Assembly (NCBI GenBank): GCA_037355855.1
Contig: CM074764.1
Location: 3,596,001 to 3,660,000, forward strand
Length of the DNA: 64,000 bases
Source: Pseudo-nitzschia pungens
Taxonomy: Eukaryota; Bacillariophyta; Bacillariophyceae; Bacillariales; Bacillariaceae
Direction: 5' to 3'
Shown here: piece by piece, positions 10,836 through 22,384 of the stretch
How positions within the stretch are numbered: the first letter of the stretch is position 1
Layout: each line of letters opens with the position of its first letter
The notes under the pieces: generated by a model
Told to the model about the DNA's origin: nothing
Seen by the model: only the letters and a program-made list of their open reading frames with translations
Databases searched by the model: none
Program-made: the position numbers and the translations under genes

Positions 10836-12069
10836 AGGCAGGCCAATTAGCCAGCCAGCCAACCAACCAGCTAGAGATCAAACCAACCACCGCCGAAGTA
10901 CAACTGTCCCTGCCGATCGAACAAAAGCACCGAGTGCTACTAAGTCTACTACATCACCAACAACAACAACAACAACAACATGCCTTGACTGTTAGTGTAG
11001 TATACCATAGCATAGACTTTGGTACTATTGGTCGGTGGGCCTGGAGGGACGAGTCGCGTACGGTGGGAGACGACACGAATAAGATGACAACATCTTGTGG
11101 TTGGTATGGCTCTTGCTGGTGCCGAAACGATTGGATTTTACATGTACGACGGGGGTCATGAAAAATAAAAGTAACGATACGATGGCCCGTGAATGAAAAG
11201 ACACCTGTGGTCGAAAACGGCAAACATGATGCATAATAGAACAACAAAAGTAATCCATGATTTATAGTCACATTGGGGTTGCTTGTATTTTAATAATTGC
11301 GGATTTCCCAATTTCTGTTTGATTGAGATTGAAAAGAATCGACTCATCACCTCGAGCAACCGTCACACAGAACAGCACTAACTTACTCGTCGGAATGCCT
11401 TCTCCTCAATCCTTGCTTCTTGCAATTGTAATTAGTAAGTTACTCGTAAAAAACAGGGGTCATGATACAAAATATCGGTACGCGTTTTGACACTCACAAA
11501 GTACGAGCAACTATCCTAACTTCGCACTTCGTATTTCATAATATGTTCCTTATGTGATACTTATGCTCCCGAACAAAAGGTAAATGCTGTACATTAAAAG
11601 GTTACAGTAAGATTACTTCGGAACTTTCAAGACCAAATGATGCATAACCTTACGAAGTAAAGTTACTTCGTAAGATTTACTTCGTACTTAGTACAAGTAA
11701 TTTTTTATATATTACGCAGTTATCATTTCGGTTATCCAAACATACAGTACCAAAAAGCATGGACGAGCGTCTGAGACCAAAAAATAATCATTGCTGGCAT
11801 CGTGATCCAATCCACGCACACCGCAGTAAGATCTTACTGTACCGTACGGTCAAACCTTAGTTGTGATGGTATTGAACAGTTCCACCATGATGAAAAAACT
11901 CAACCATAAATGGAATTATTCTCATGAGATAGCCCGCAGAAAACGAAGGGCCAGGTCACAAGTGTTGTGAACGAAATGCCGTTCGGTTCGGTGGCGTTAA
12001 GGATGATCTTCCTGAGGTGACGAAACTTTGGAAATCTGGGTGGTGCTGGAAGCATCCATATGAAAAAAA
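10836..12069. other. Intergenic region, nothing recognised
   Basis: No gene supported. It has a short CAACAA run near 10958-10980 and scattered GTAAGATTAC/ACTTCGTAAG words (11600-11700, 11820-11860). AT content rises between 11150 and 11760. Confidence 0.5.
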
Positions 12070-12143
12070 TACTCTCGGTGGGGATCGAACCCACGACCTT
12101 GGGTTTATTAGACCCACGCTCTAACCAGCTGAGCTACGAAAGC
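12070..12143 (-). tRNA. tRNA-Ile (anticodon AAT)
   Basis: All four arms fold: acceptor GCTTTCG/CGAGAGT with two G-T pairs; D stem GCTC/GAGC; anticodon stem TGGGT/ACCCA with loop CTAATAA; and T arm GTGGG-TTCGATC-CCCAC. The discriminator is A, with no encoded CCA and no intron. A run of seven T follows on the minus strand (12063-12069), a good pol III terminator. Confidence 0.95.
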
Positions 12144-12729
12144 TTCCTCCAGTGTCGCTGCTAATGTGAAACGTGTTCTACCGGTAATTCCGGCCATACG
12201 TCGTTTCTGATCAGAGCACGTGCGCCACCACAGTGCATTGCAGTAAGGAAAAAGCCTGGTATTCGAGCCAACGGAACCAGGTCGCAACACAGACACGTTC
12301 GACAAAAAAAAGTGATGCTAAGATTTGTGCCTCCCTCATTGCTACGAAGTACGAAGTAGTTCGCAACGAAGGATTGGTAAACAGGCAATGCATTGTGGAA
12401 CGGCACGGCATGTCAAGAAAGCTGCGCTGTATGATGCACCCTACGGTATGGACCTGGAACTGTAACCAGCAAAATGTACGTGTTTGCAGTGCTGTATTCT
12501 GTTGATCGAGTCGGCACTTCACGGCGCCAAGCAGAACGGACATAAGATTCCTCAATTTGTGTGCCGATATGTCTCATTGCGCAAACGCAAAGGAATCTGC
12601 TATGCCGAATTCACGGGCACCGTCTCGTCTGGCCAGCAACTACCGTTTTGCGGTGTCGTGTTGCTCGTTGACTAACCCTCTCTTGCCTCAGGCACTTGCC
12701 TTCCCATGAGGCATCCCAACCACAAAAAG
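12144..12729. other. Spacer between tRNA genes
   Basis: No gene supported. Open frames on both strands are short, overlap one another and lack motifs. Confidence 0.5.
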
Positions 12730-12801
12730 TGGAGGAGGCAGGAATCGAACCTGCGACTTGTCGCATGCAAAGCGACCACTCTGCCCCTGAGTTACACCCC
12801 C
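12730..12801 (-). tRNA. tRNA-Ala (anticodon TGC)
   Basis: Acceptor GGGGGTG/CTCCTCC has one T-T mismatch and one G-T pair. The D stem is ACTC/GAGT, the anticodon stem GTCGC/GCGAC with loop TTTGCAT, and the T arm GCAGG-TTCGATT-CCTGC. The discriminator is A. A five-T run lies just downstream on the minus strand. Its 5' end is only 14 bases from the 3' end of the upstream tRNA-Val gene. Confidence 0.94.
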
Positions 12802-12815
12802 GGAGTGTGAGCCAG

Positions 12816-12889
12816 TACAGTGGATGGGAATCGAACCCACGACCTCAGCTGTGTTAAAGCCGCGTCATAACCAACTAGACCACCTCTGC
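12816..12889 (-). tRNA. tRNA-Val (anticodon AAC)
   Basis: Acceptor GCAGAGG/CCACTGT has one mismatch. The anticodon stem is CGGCT/AGCTG with loop TTAACAC, and the T arm is GTGGG-TTCGATT-CCCAT. The D arm, GGTCTAGTTGGTTATGAC, is typical of eukaryotic tRNA-Val. No T run separates it from tRNA-Ala, so the two may share one transcript. Confidence 0.93.
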
Positions 12890-13436
12890 ACGATTTAATA
12901 CCGTACAACATCATGAGTCATGTGTACGGTACGGTAAACCTTACTACAAAATTCCTATCAGCTGTCCCCCGGTTCTACGGTACATCCCCAACTACTCGTT
13001 TCTACGGAGGCCGGGGATTATTGTGTTTCGGCAATCGATCAAAATACGTGTAAGGTTACTGTTGGAATGTACGAGAAAAGTCAACAAATAGTTTTATGAC
13101 CCACCATAAATATCTGTCATGATACACCGTACAACATGCTTCATTGCATCCTTTTCTAAAATGAGGTTAAAAAAAAATAGAGTTCGCAAATGATTCCTTA
13201 TCGGGATTTATTGTCAACTACGAAATCTCTTTTTTTTCACGTGTACGCTCATCTCGACTTGATGAAAATGAATAAAAAATAATAATAATAATAATGCTTG
13301 CATGCTCGCCTTGTTGACTTGTGAGAAAGGGATGCATGGTGGTCGAGTGGGAGATATATGTATATGTAACATACAATCATAATATGTAGACAAAGAATTC
13401 TCAGCAACGTCCGCTGGTGATGGCCAGACCAAACGT
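12890..13436. other. Intergenic spacer
   Basis: No gene seen. It contains two GTAAGG/GTAAAC words (12925-12945, 13050-13060). The word AATTCCTATCAGCTG at 12951-12965 recurs at 17856-17870, before a C-rich stretch in both places. Confidence 0.45.
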
Positions 13437-14680
13437 TTACATTGCTGCCAGGAACAAAGAAAGGAGTCCGGTTCCGAAAACAATGCTTGTGGCAACACCA
13501 CTGCGAAGGATCATGGCCGGAGCCGACAAAGTGTCCAAACCATCGTCAGAAAGACCAACCGTTGCAGAAAACGTATTTGTTTCCAACTCCTGGAGGTTGC
13601 GGGGGTGATTCGACGCTCCGAACTGACCTGAAAAACCGACAGACTCAAGGAGACGACGTCCCTGTCCCTTGTAATAAAGACCCACTTCACCACTGCATGA
13701 AAAAGAAGTTTCACCGGCTGCGAAATACCCCGCAGCCACGACACTCTGCATCACTCCAAACTCTCCGGAGACATCACCTCCCGTAGTATTATGGTAACCT
13801 TTGGGATTGAACTTCAATTTTGTGAGGGTGTCTGGTTTGGAATTCACAACCAACTGGCGCGAGTATGCCGAGTTCTCACAGGTTACATTCGTAAATTTCA
13901 TGATAGTGTAGTTGGCTTCGGAAATGCTCACACAGATGGAAAAATCTTGACCGATTTTGTAGCTCGATGGTGCAAAATTGTCCATGGTACACAAACCAGC
14001 TTCCACGGCAACGGATTTGGTCACGTTCTCGGTAAGGTTCCCCATAGCTGTTGATGTGATGTTGACGGTTTGGGAGAAGTTAGAAAACTTGGCAACGAGG
14101 TCAACGTTGAGTTCCAATAGGGTATCGACATAGGACACATACTCTAGCCCTTTCGTAGCAGAATCAATGTCCATTTTAACGCCAGTACGGGCACCTGAAA
14201 CAACATTGCAAAAGGATTGTTAGTACAACAAGATCCAAGAAACAACAGATGCAAACCCATACAACAGTTTGTGCCTCACTTACAGAGATCCACCGTTCCA
14301 TTGGCATATGCTGGAGTTGTCGTCACATCTGGAATGGAGTATTGAGCAGCAAAAATTTTACTATTTGAACCTGTCTTGTTGTATGCTGGTCCTAAGCTTG
14401 TTGACACATTGAAAGTCGAATTTGAGATGGCCGTACCAGTGCTGCATGGCTTACCATCAGCGGCATTTGCGAACAGCTCATACGTAACAATACCTGGAAC
14501 GGTAGACACCGCCTCATAATAAGTGTCGAAGACGAATGGATCAACAGTATGAACTTTAGCGAATGGACTTTTCGAACCATCCCCTGCCGGACGGATTTCA
14601 TAGTTGCCCATGACAGTTAGTCCATGGGCACACCATGTCCCAGAAAGGGCAACGGATGCAAGAGCGATCAGTCTCATCAT
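13437..14680 (-). CDS. Secreted, glycosylation-rich surface protein, probable GPI anchor; two exons
   Basis: Exon 1 is 14680-14284 and exon 2 is 14194-13437. The 89-nt intron has donor CTCT|GTAAGT and acceptor TTTCAG, and the phase-1 junction rebuilds a Cys codon (VDLC|ARTG). The product is 384 residues. It starts with a signal peptide (MMRLIALASVALSGTWCAHG); the frame is open 26 codons further upstream, but that start would bury the signal. About a dozen N-x-S/T sequons are present. The C-terminus is hydrophobic (SIVFGTGLLSLFLAAM) after a polar Ser region, as in GPI-anchor signals. There are no transmembrane segments in the middle. I do not recognise the domain. Cell-surface location is inferred from these features. 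Confidence 0.85.
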
Positions 14681-15016
14681 GTTTCGGTTCTTATTTTGAT
14701 TTAGTTTTTGTTTTGATCGAATCCAAAATTGTGAGAACGCCGATGTTGTTTCAAACAAAGGGGAAAAAAGTCAAAAGTCGAAAGTTTTGCGTGTGTCCAT
14801 TGAGAAAGAGTTGAAAGTGATCGATGGTATCGAAACAGGGAACAGTTCCGGTATACGTAGTAATTTTGAACATCAAAGAACTTTGTGCACTTAAGTAGCT
14901 AGGTGGTATCAACATCATTAACGAAGATAAATTATCTATCGTGACCATGAGATAATCTATTGCGGCCATCATACGTCATCTGCAACTCTACCTTAAACAA
15001 TAAAAAAAGGGATGAG

Positions 15017-15505
15017 ATCATCATCTTATCAGTACGTTAAACAATCGGAAAAAGGAGGAGGTCTATTCTGTTGAGTAGGGTTATATACTTGGATATCTAG
15101 ATAATACAAAACGTGGCAGGTTCTGAGGTTCGGTACTCTAATTTGTACATCATCTTATCAGTACGTTAAACAATCGGAAAAAGGAGAAGGTCTATTCTGT
15201 TGAGTAGGGTTATATACTTGGATATCTAGATAATACAAAACGTAGCAGGTTCTGAGGTTCGGTACTCTAATTTGTACATCATCTTATCAGTACGTTAAAC
15301 AATCGGAAAAAGGAGAAGGTCTATTCTGTTGAGTAGGGTTATATACTTGGATATCTAGATAATACAAAACGTAGCAGGTTCTGAGGTTCGGTACTCTAAT
15401 TTGTACATCATCTTATCAGTACGTTAAACAATCGGAAAAAGGAGAAGGTCTATTCTGTTGAGTAGGGTTTTATACTTGAATATCTAGATAATACAAAAAG
15501 TAGCA
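15017..15505. repeat. 129-bp tandem repeat, about four copies
   Basis: ATCTTATCAGTACGTTAAAC recurs at 15023, 15152, 15281 and 15410, an exact 129-bp period with only a few substitutions per copy. Each unit holds the words GAGTAGGGTTATATACTTGG and TCTGAGGTTCGG. The final copy diverges and passes into the larger duplication to its right. Confidence 0.93.
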
Positions 15506-16110
15506 GTATCTGAGGTTCGAATCCTCAGTGCGTTAAATATTATTCAAACATGGCAACGTGAGTAGGTTCGAACCCAAGCACTGGACACCGTTTTAGCGGG
15601 GTCTGCATGTAGAGCGTGAACTTTGCACGTGGGAAAGGCATGAGGCTCAGGGGTCATTTTCTTAGACATCAAAGTAGGGGAGTGTGTTGAGTAGGGCTTT
15701 ATTTGCAAGTGGTTCAATATAATAGGTTCGGAGTTGAGTAGTGCCAATGGAAGATATATGCTTGTTCGGAGAACCGATTGAAGGAGGTCTATTCTGTTGA
15801 GTAGGGTTATAATTGGATATCTAGATAATACAAAACGTAGCAGGTTCTGAGGTTCGAATCCTCAGTGCGTTAAATATTATTCAAACATGGCAACGTGAGT
15901 AGGTTCGAACCCAAGCACTGGAAACCGTTTGTACTAAAATGAGACCGACCGCTTACATCACCGTTAAAAAAATTGGATTGTGAGCGGGGTCTGCATGTAG
16001 AGCGTGAACTTTACACGTGGGAAAGGCATGAGGCTCAGGGGTCATTTTCTTAGACATCAAAGTAGGGGAGTGTGTTGAGTAGGGCTTTATTTGCAAGTGG
16101 TTCAATATCA
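15500..16110. repeat. Direct duplication of a longer unit with tRNA T-arm-like words
   Basis: The block starting CTGAGGTTCGAATCCTCAG occurs near 15508 and 15848. The block from GCGGGGTCTGCATG to GGTTCAATAT occurs at 15597-15720 and 15984-16107. The second copy has about 45 extra bases between the two blocks. Each copy contains TGAGG-TTCGAAT-CCTCA, which looks like a tRNA T-arm, and TTCGAACCC. The unit could derive from a tRNA-related SINE, but no full tRNA fold was found. Confidence 0.8.
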
Positions 16111-18140
16111 GCTGTGATGTACCGGTACCCGTCGAAAACTATAATGAATCACGTTTACCATAATGGATCACGTCGAGTGACAGCATCTTTGCTTTTTGCA
16201 ATATCTCCTTGCATACACCACCTCTGTTCAAAGTAAAGACATCGTCTGTTAGCTAACACTCTACTCTACAATGCTCTATATTTACTTTTAAACAACTTTG
16301 CTTATTCTTCCCTTAGTAAGCTCTCGAATACAGAAATTGGGCCGAAAATTGTGTGTTTTCGAGTGACAGCATCGAGACGGCATAGTTTTTCGGCTTGCGC
16401 ACATAGCAAAAAACAGAACTCATTTTCGGTTCGAGAATTCTTTTTTTTGGTTTCGTTTCGAATTCCTTTTTTTTTCGTTCAACATGCTGTCACTCGATTG
16501 TATGGTCGCGTGTAGAAAATGTACCAGTGTCTACATTAACCATGATGGATCAATTTTTGGCAATTTTTCGAAAAAACCACTAACTACAGGGGGCCAAAGC
16601 TATGGATGTAAGTCACTGATTTCAACAGGAGTTGTTGCAAACAGTCGGTTTATAGTGTTTACGAATAGGTTGTAACTTTCGTTGAGGAGGTTTCCGTTAC
16701 TGGGAGGAGGTATTTGGTCAGATAGTGAGGCAACAATCTGTCACTCCGACGTGATTCATTTTAGTTTTTCACGGGTACCTCTCGGGGTAGTGGAGCTGAT
16801 TTGAAAATCGGTGGATTAGTGGAGTTGTAAATAAATTTGTTAACCGTAACCATATTGGAATTTGCAACGTAACTCTTATTCGGAGAAGGGAGAGTTTGAG
16901 AGGGGACCATTATTATTTGTTAAAAACTTGTCAAAAGAATTATTTTGTCGTGGGCCTGGCTGGAATTTAACATCTAAAACCGTTACAGTAACAAGAATTC
17001 TACTTTTCTAATAAACATCTATTCGCATTTCTATTGGTGGGCACTATTGTACAATAAACTCTTGAATTATTTTAATTGGTTACAAATTCGTTAGAATTTT
17101 TAGTTCGCTAAAAATTACAGACTGATTCAATCACCTCTATTTGCAATAAAGTTACAAATAACCACCAATACTTGTAGTCAATAACATAGATATGGGTTTT
17201 TTATTATTTACTTGGGGAATTTTGATAAATTTTAGTAGATTTCGGCTGATTTTTGTACATTGGGCCCGTGATTCGGCGTGAGTTTCGCACCATCTGTCCT
17301 CCACCATTCGGCCGCCCGAGCCCTGAATACTCCAAATAAAGACACAAGAACACTTTCAAAGGACCTGCAAACACCAAGGGGTGATGAATTTGTATCAGTA
17401 CTTGCCGTCGTCAAGGCACAGGCCAAACAGGAGTGCGAACGACCGAATCGAACAACTGAATCGAATGAACCGAATCGAACAACCGAATCGACCACCACCA
17501 TCAGCAACAACAACAGCAGCAAGACGCTCCCCAGCAAGCAGTAAGTCTACTTCATCTTCAGCTTCTTTCTACTTGCTGCTCTTTCTTCCAAGTTGCGCTT
17601 CATCCTTTTCTTTAGAGCCAGGATATCGGCCGACCGATGAAATGTTGTATCAGATAGCTCAAATACTAGCCACATTCGTAGCCTCCATAGCATGCGTTGG
17701 CCACACAGTTCCCCTGTGTGCCATTAATCCCAAGCCTCAGCCTAATGACCACTCGGCATGCTCAGCGCTATACCATCTGGCTGTGCAGTTGGGATCTTAA
17801 TACGTGCCGAAAAAGTGGCTATCAGCGGCGCACTTTAAATGGCGCATACTACGGAATTCCTATCAGCTGATCCCCCCGACCTTTTTAGAAGAAAAAAAAG
17901 CTTTTTTACGTCGATTCGACGCAAACTCTGAAAAACTCTGTAGTACAAATTTCTAAGTAATTACTAGTGGAGTTGTAAAAATTGGAATTGCATAACATTT
18001 TTAGAACGTAAGATTAAGATTACTTCCTCTGGTCCGAAATAACTGAACGCCTAGCACATACAAGATTGTGTATCGATCAATTTTCAACCAATTCAACAAA
18101 TCGTTCTGTTTGGGTTAAACTCTCCTCAACTACGTCCTTA
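16111..18140. other. Intergenic, no supported gene
   Basis: AT-rich. The 12-bp word GAGTGACAGCAT appears at about 16175 and 16361 and inverted at about 16483. A 139-codon plus frame (17381-17800) has a Gln/Arg/Thr-rich start and one hydrophobic stretch but no recognisable domain; it overlaps a competing frame and is not called. Confidence 0.45.
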
Positions 18141-18783
18141 TATGAAGATATCCAGGGTGCTATGATCTGTGCTAAGGCTCCTGTGTAGGAGAGTGTACTG
18201 GGGCTACAGGCAGTGTTAAATTGTAACCAAAATCGGTTTCGTTTGACAAACCCTTAACCCTACATACATTACATATGAACGCTCACACACTGCGCGTAAA
18301 GAAAACAAAATATTTTCTACTGAGTTTACAGTAATAATTACAAGAAAACAAGCAGCAGCAGCAACCACTCAGTAGAATTAACAAGACAGCAACGTCGAAT
18401 TCCCGACAAGGTCAACCGGTTTGCTTGCTGTATATCTCCAAGCTTGCCTTAGGACCTATCAGCTTAAACCCTGTTTCAGCTACATTTTAACAGGCAGCAG
18501 CCTCCAGTAACTGACTAACAGGTGCTGAGCTGAGTGCTGAGCTGAGTGCTAGAGCTGTGTGCTAAATGGTTAGCAATAGGCTTAGCAACAGGCTTAGCAA
18601 CAGGCTTATCCTGCTTAGTATGGATGCTAGCAGAATTTACTAGGGTCGCCGCGTACGATTTGTACCAATCGTACGTACCCCGAGTATAGCACTGTTATGG
18701 TGTAGCTAAATGCTACAGGGTTAGGGTTGCTAAGCTACGAGATACTGGTGGTGCTAAACTACCATGATACCATGCTAAGATAC
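18141..18783 (+). repeat. Left part of the copia 5' LTR
   Basis: Matches 32782-33150 in the 3' LTR almost base for base outside the inserted solo LTR (18214-18492). The right part of the same LTR resumes at 25054. It contains GGGTTAGGGTT near 18718 and repeated AGCAACAGGCTT steps. Confidence 0.92.
18214..18492 (+). mobile_element. Solo LTR nested in the copia LTR
   Basis: A 279-bp insertion absent from the other two copia LTRs. It begins TGTTAAAT and ends ATTTTAACA, an inverted TG...CA pair, and is flanked by the 5-bp duplication GGCAG (18209-18213, 18493-18497). This is the signature of a solo LTR, or of a very small LTR element, from an unrelated family. It encodes no protein. Confidence 0.88.
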
Positions 18784-19283
18784 TACGTCCGAAAACTGTT
18801 TCGCGACCCATCGCGACCAATCGCGACCGGATCGCGACCCAATCCCGACTTGTCTAAAAAAAATTCGACCCCAATTTTTTATTTCACAACCTTTTTTCCA
18901 CTATTCTCAACCTTATTTCTTTTTTTTCTCAATCCCCGCATCGTTTTCTGGAAAATGTTCCGATCTAGACCCTGATATTCAGTCCCTCGTCAACTTTTCA
19001 TTCCATTTTACAGATTTGACACATTCGACTCCATATAACAAATAATTTTTAATCAGATTTGTTACCGTACTTCATCACACAAAAGTTACGTCACGGACCA
19101 TTTTAATTTTCCTCCTTCCCATCGCATCACAACAACAATTATTTTATTATCAAACACGACATGTTTGTATCTCACGCACACCACCATGCCGAAAGCTTCC
19201 TCCGACCCAAGGCACTTTGCCAATGATCCCAGAACTTCCGTGAAAGAAGAAGTCACCCTCCCTTCGGTTCGACACCCCCACTA

Positions 19284-21055
19284 TCACAGCAAGCAGCAGC
19301 AACGTGCCATCACAGCAAGCAGCAGCAACGCGTCAATAATACAGGGGGGGACAGCAAGCAGCAAGCAGCAGCAACGCGTCGATAATACAGGGAGGACAGC
19401 AAGCAGATAGAGGTGCTGAGTGAATGAGCCAATCAAAAAAATTGATTTTCCAGTACAAATTGTACAGGAATATACGTAGAAAAAAATTAATACAGGGGGG
19501 ACAGCAAACAGCAGCAACGGGTTGATGATAATGGGGGACAGCAAACAGCAAACAGCAAACAGCAGCAACGTGTCGATAATACAGGGGGGGACAGCAAGCA
19601 GCAACGTGTCGATAAAACAGGGGGGACAGCAAGCAGCAACGCGTCGATAATACAGGGGGGGACAGCAAGCAGTAACGCGTCGATAATACAGGGGGGACAG
19701 CAAGCTGCAGCAAGCAGCAACGCGTCGATAATACAGGGGGGACAGCAAACAGCAGCAACGCGTCGATAATACAAACGCGTCGATAATACAGGGGGGACAG
19801 CAAGCAGCAGCAACGCGTCGATAATTCAAACGCGTCGATAATACAGGGGGACAGCAAGCAGCAGCAACGCGTCGATAATACAAACAGCAACGCGTCGATA
19901 ATACAAACAGCAAGCGCGTCGATAATACAGGGGGACAGCAAGAAGCAGCAGCAACGCGTTGATAATACAAACAGCAACGCGTCGATAATACAGGGGGGAC
20001 AGCAAGCAGTAGCAACACGTCGATAATACAAACGCGTCGATAATACAGGGGGACAGCAAGAAGCAGCAGCAACGCGTTGATAATACAAACAGCAACGCGT
20101 CGATAATACAGGGGGGACAGCAAGCAGTAGCAACACGTCGATAATACAAACGCGTCGATAATACAGGGGGACAACAAGCAGCAGCAACGCGTCGATAATA
20201 CAAACAGCAACGCGTCGATAATACAAACAGCAACGCGTCGATAATTCAAACGCGTCGATAATACAGCAGGGGGGCAGCAAGCAACAGCAAGCAGGAACGC
20301 GTCGATAATACAGGGGGGGGGGGACAGCAAGCAGCAAGCAGCAGCAGCAGCAGCAACGCGTCGATAATACAGGGTGGGAAGCAGCAACAAGCAGCAGCAA
20401 CGCGTCGATAATACAGGGGGGGACAACGCGTCGATAATACAGGGGGGACAGCGAGCAGCAGCAACGCGTCGATAATACAGGGGGGACAGCGAGCAGGCAG
20501 CAACGCGTCGATAATACAGGGGGGACAGCAAGCAGCAGCAAGCAGGAGCAACTGCGTCGATAATACAGGGGGCGACAGCAAGCAGGAGCAATGTGTCGAT
20601 AATACAGGGGGGGACAGCAAGCAAGCAACCAACGTGTCGATATTACAGGGGGGGGGAGAGCAAGCAGGAGCAACGCGTCGACAATACAGGGGGGACAGCA
20701 AGCAGCAACGAACGCGTTGAAAATACAGCAGGGGGACAGCAAGCAGCAAGCAGCAAGCAGCAACGAACGCGTTGACTATACAGGGGGGACAGCAAGCAGC
20801 AACGAACGCGTCGAAAATACAGGGGGGGAGACAGCAAGCAGCAAGCAGCAACGAACGCGTCGACAATACAGGGGGGACAGCAAGCAGCAAGCAGCATCGA
20901 ACGCGTGGACAATACAGGGGGGACAGCAAGCAGCATCGAATGCGTCGATAATACAGGGGGGGACAGCAAGCAGCAGCAACGCGTCGATAATACAGGGGGG
21001 GACAGCAAGCAGCAGCAAGCAGCAACGCATTGAAAATACAGGGGGGATAATACAC
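19284..21055. repeat. Minisatellite, unit about 35-40 bp, inside TIR element copy 1
   Basis: Dozens of variants of ACGCGTCGATAATACAGGGG separated by CAGCAAGCAGCAGCA spacers of changing length, with a few ACGAACGCGT and TGTCGATA variants. The long open frames on both strands here result from the repeat, not from genes. Confidence 0.95.
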
Positions 21056-21364
21056 GAGAATATTTTTAAAGAACTATCGCCTTCGTCGCCTTATTACCTT
21101 TTCCGATCGTTCCGGTTGTCGTCGACGTCCCTATTCGTCGTCGTCCCTCTTGGCTCCGATATCTCCTGTGTGAATGTATAAAATAAGCAACAGGCGGTTA
21201 GTCGTCATTATCGTTCCGGTCGTCATCGTCGTCTCTCTCTGTCTCGATCGGTTTTCAATTACGGTACCTTTTATTGTCGTCGTCCCTATTTGTTTCGATT
21301 GTCGTCGTCGTTTCTCTTTGCTCCGATCTCTCCTGTGTGAATGTACAAAATAAACAAAAGGCGG

Positions 21365-21649
21365 TTAGTCGTCATTATCGTTCCCGTTGTCGTCGTCGTC
21401 CCGGTCGTCGTCGTCGTCGTGTCGGTCGTCGTCGTCCCAGTTGTCGTCGTCTCGCTCGTCATCGTCGTCCCCCTCTTCTACGATCGTACCTCCTTCGTCG
21501 TAGCTTTTAGTGTACGTCATCCCTCCCCGATCGATCGTCTTCGTCGTCCTCTGCAGGTTTGATCGTCGTCGTTGTCCTCCGCAGGTCCGATCGTCTTCGT
21601 TCGTTCGCGCGTCGTACTCGTAGATATCTGGGTAAGCCAGATGACTCAA
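21365..21649 (-). pseudogene. Fragment of a TIR-element gene (LAYPDI block), copy 1
   Basis: The minus-strand translation begins HLAYPDIYEYDARTNEDD and becomes an Asp/Arg-rich tail encoded by GTCGTC repeats. The same block occurs in the second TIR element on the plus strand (YLAYPDIRRTDIENNEDE, about 62389-62442). DNA similarity extends upstream of it. Conservation of protein sequence in both copies suggests a real exon of an element gene, with the repeat tail diverged. I do not recognise the function. Confidence 0.4.
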
Positions 21650-22384
21650 GGTCTGCAGCCCACCCTACCTTGATAACAAAAGATAACAGGAAGGATTTCA
21701 AGAGTGATCAGTTCTTTACTTTCTTTGCCATTAGTCTCTCCAAGATGGTACCAGGCGCCTTGCTCTCACTTTAAACTGGTCCGGCCAGAAAATTCCAACA
21801 CCGAAACGAAAATGAAAATTATGACACATCCTCCACGAGGGAGATGTGGGGCGGAAAATCGAACAACAAAATTCACCACGATGATGCACATAATGTACGT
21901 AGGTAACAGTACTGTTTGTACAGGCTGACTGGAAAAAATGACAGCAATGTACGTAGATTACAGTACTAAGTCTACAGTCTTAGTAAAAGAAAAAATGGCA
22001 TGTCTGCAAACATAGTACCTAGTAGTACGTATGTATATAGGCAGGGGATGTGTAGGTTTCCAGTAAGGTTACTGTGTATACTGTATGTATGGTACTGGTC
22101 CAAATCTTTTGGCGCGAAGCGGTGGAGGTACAGTACCTTACTGTTGGTGGTACATATTATACACGATGAGCCTTCCCCGAGATCGTAGTGTAGTAGCATT
22201 ATAATATAGAGAGAACAACCTTCTGGCAGTAGTAGATAGTAATAGTGGCACCATTGGGTGCACAGAATGTAGTGTTGCCAGTTCAAGTCCCATCATGGGA
22301 ATGTCTTTTGCTACATCACGATTCAATAGTAATATTTTGGCTGCAAAGCACATGTCACAATAAGTGAGCTATTCAGCTATTCAG

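Noticed and set aside
17381..17800. 139-codon plus-strand frame
   Set aside because: Competes with an equally open overlapping frame, has a low-complexity start and one hydrophobic patch; not enough to call a gene.
18715..18735. Telomere-like GGGTTAGGGTT in the copia LTR
   Set aside because: Only about one and a half repeats, present in all three LTR copies as part of the LTR sequence.
19284..20763. Long minus-strand open frames of about 450-475 codons (Cys/Leu/Tyr-rich)
   Set aside because: They are read-through of a minisatellite unit whose composition lacks stops; no domain, and all frames on both strands are similarly open.
19284..21055. CRISPR-like array appearance (regular repeats with spacers)
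   Set aside because: Spacers are variants of the same CAGCAAGCAGCA sequence, there is no leader or cas gene, and the context is eukaryotic; it is a minisatellite in a TIR element.
22230..22305. Possible tRNA around CAGTTCAAGTCCC
   Set aside because: No acceptor, D or anticodon stems could be paired; only a B-box-like word remains.
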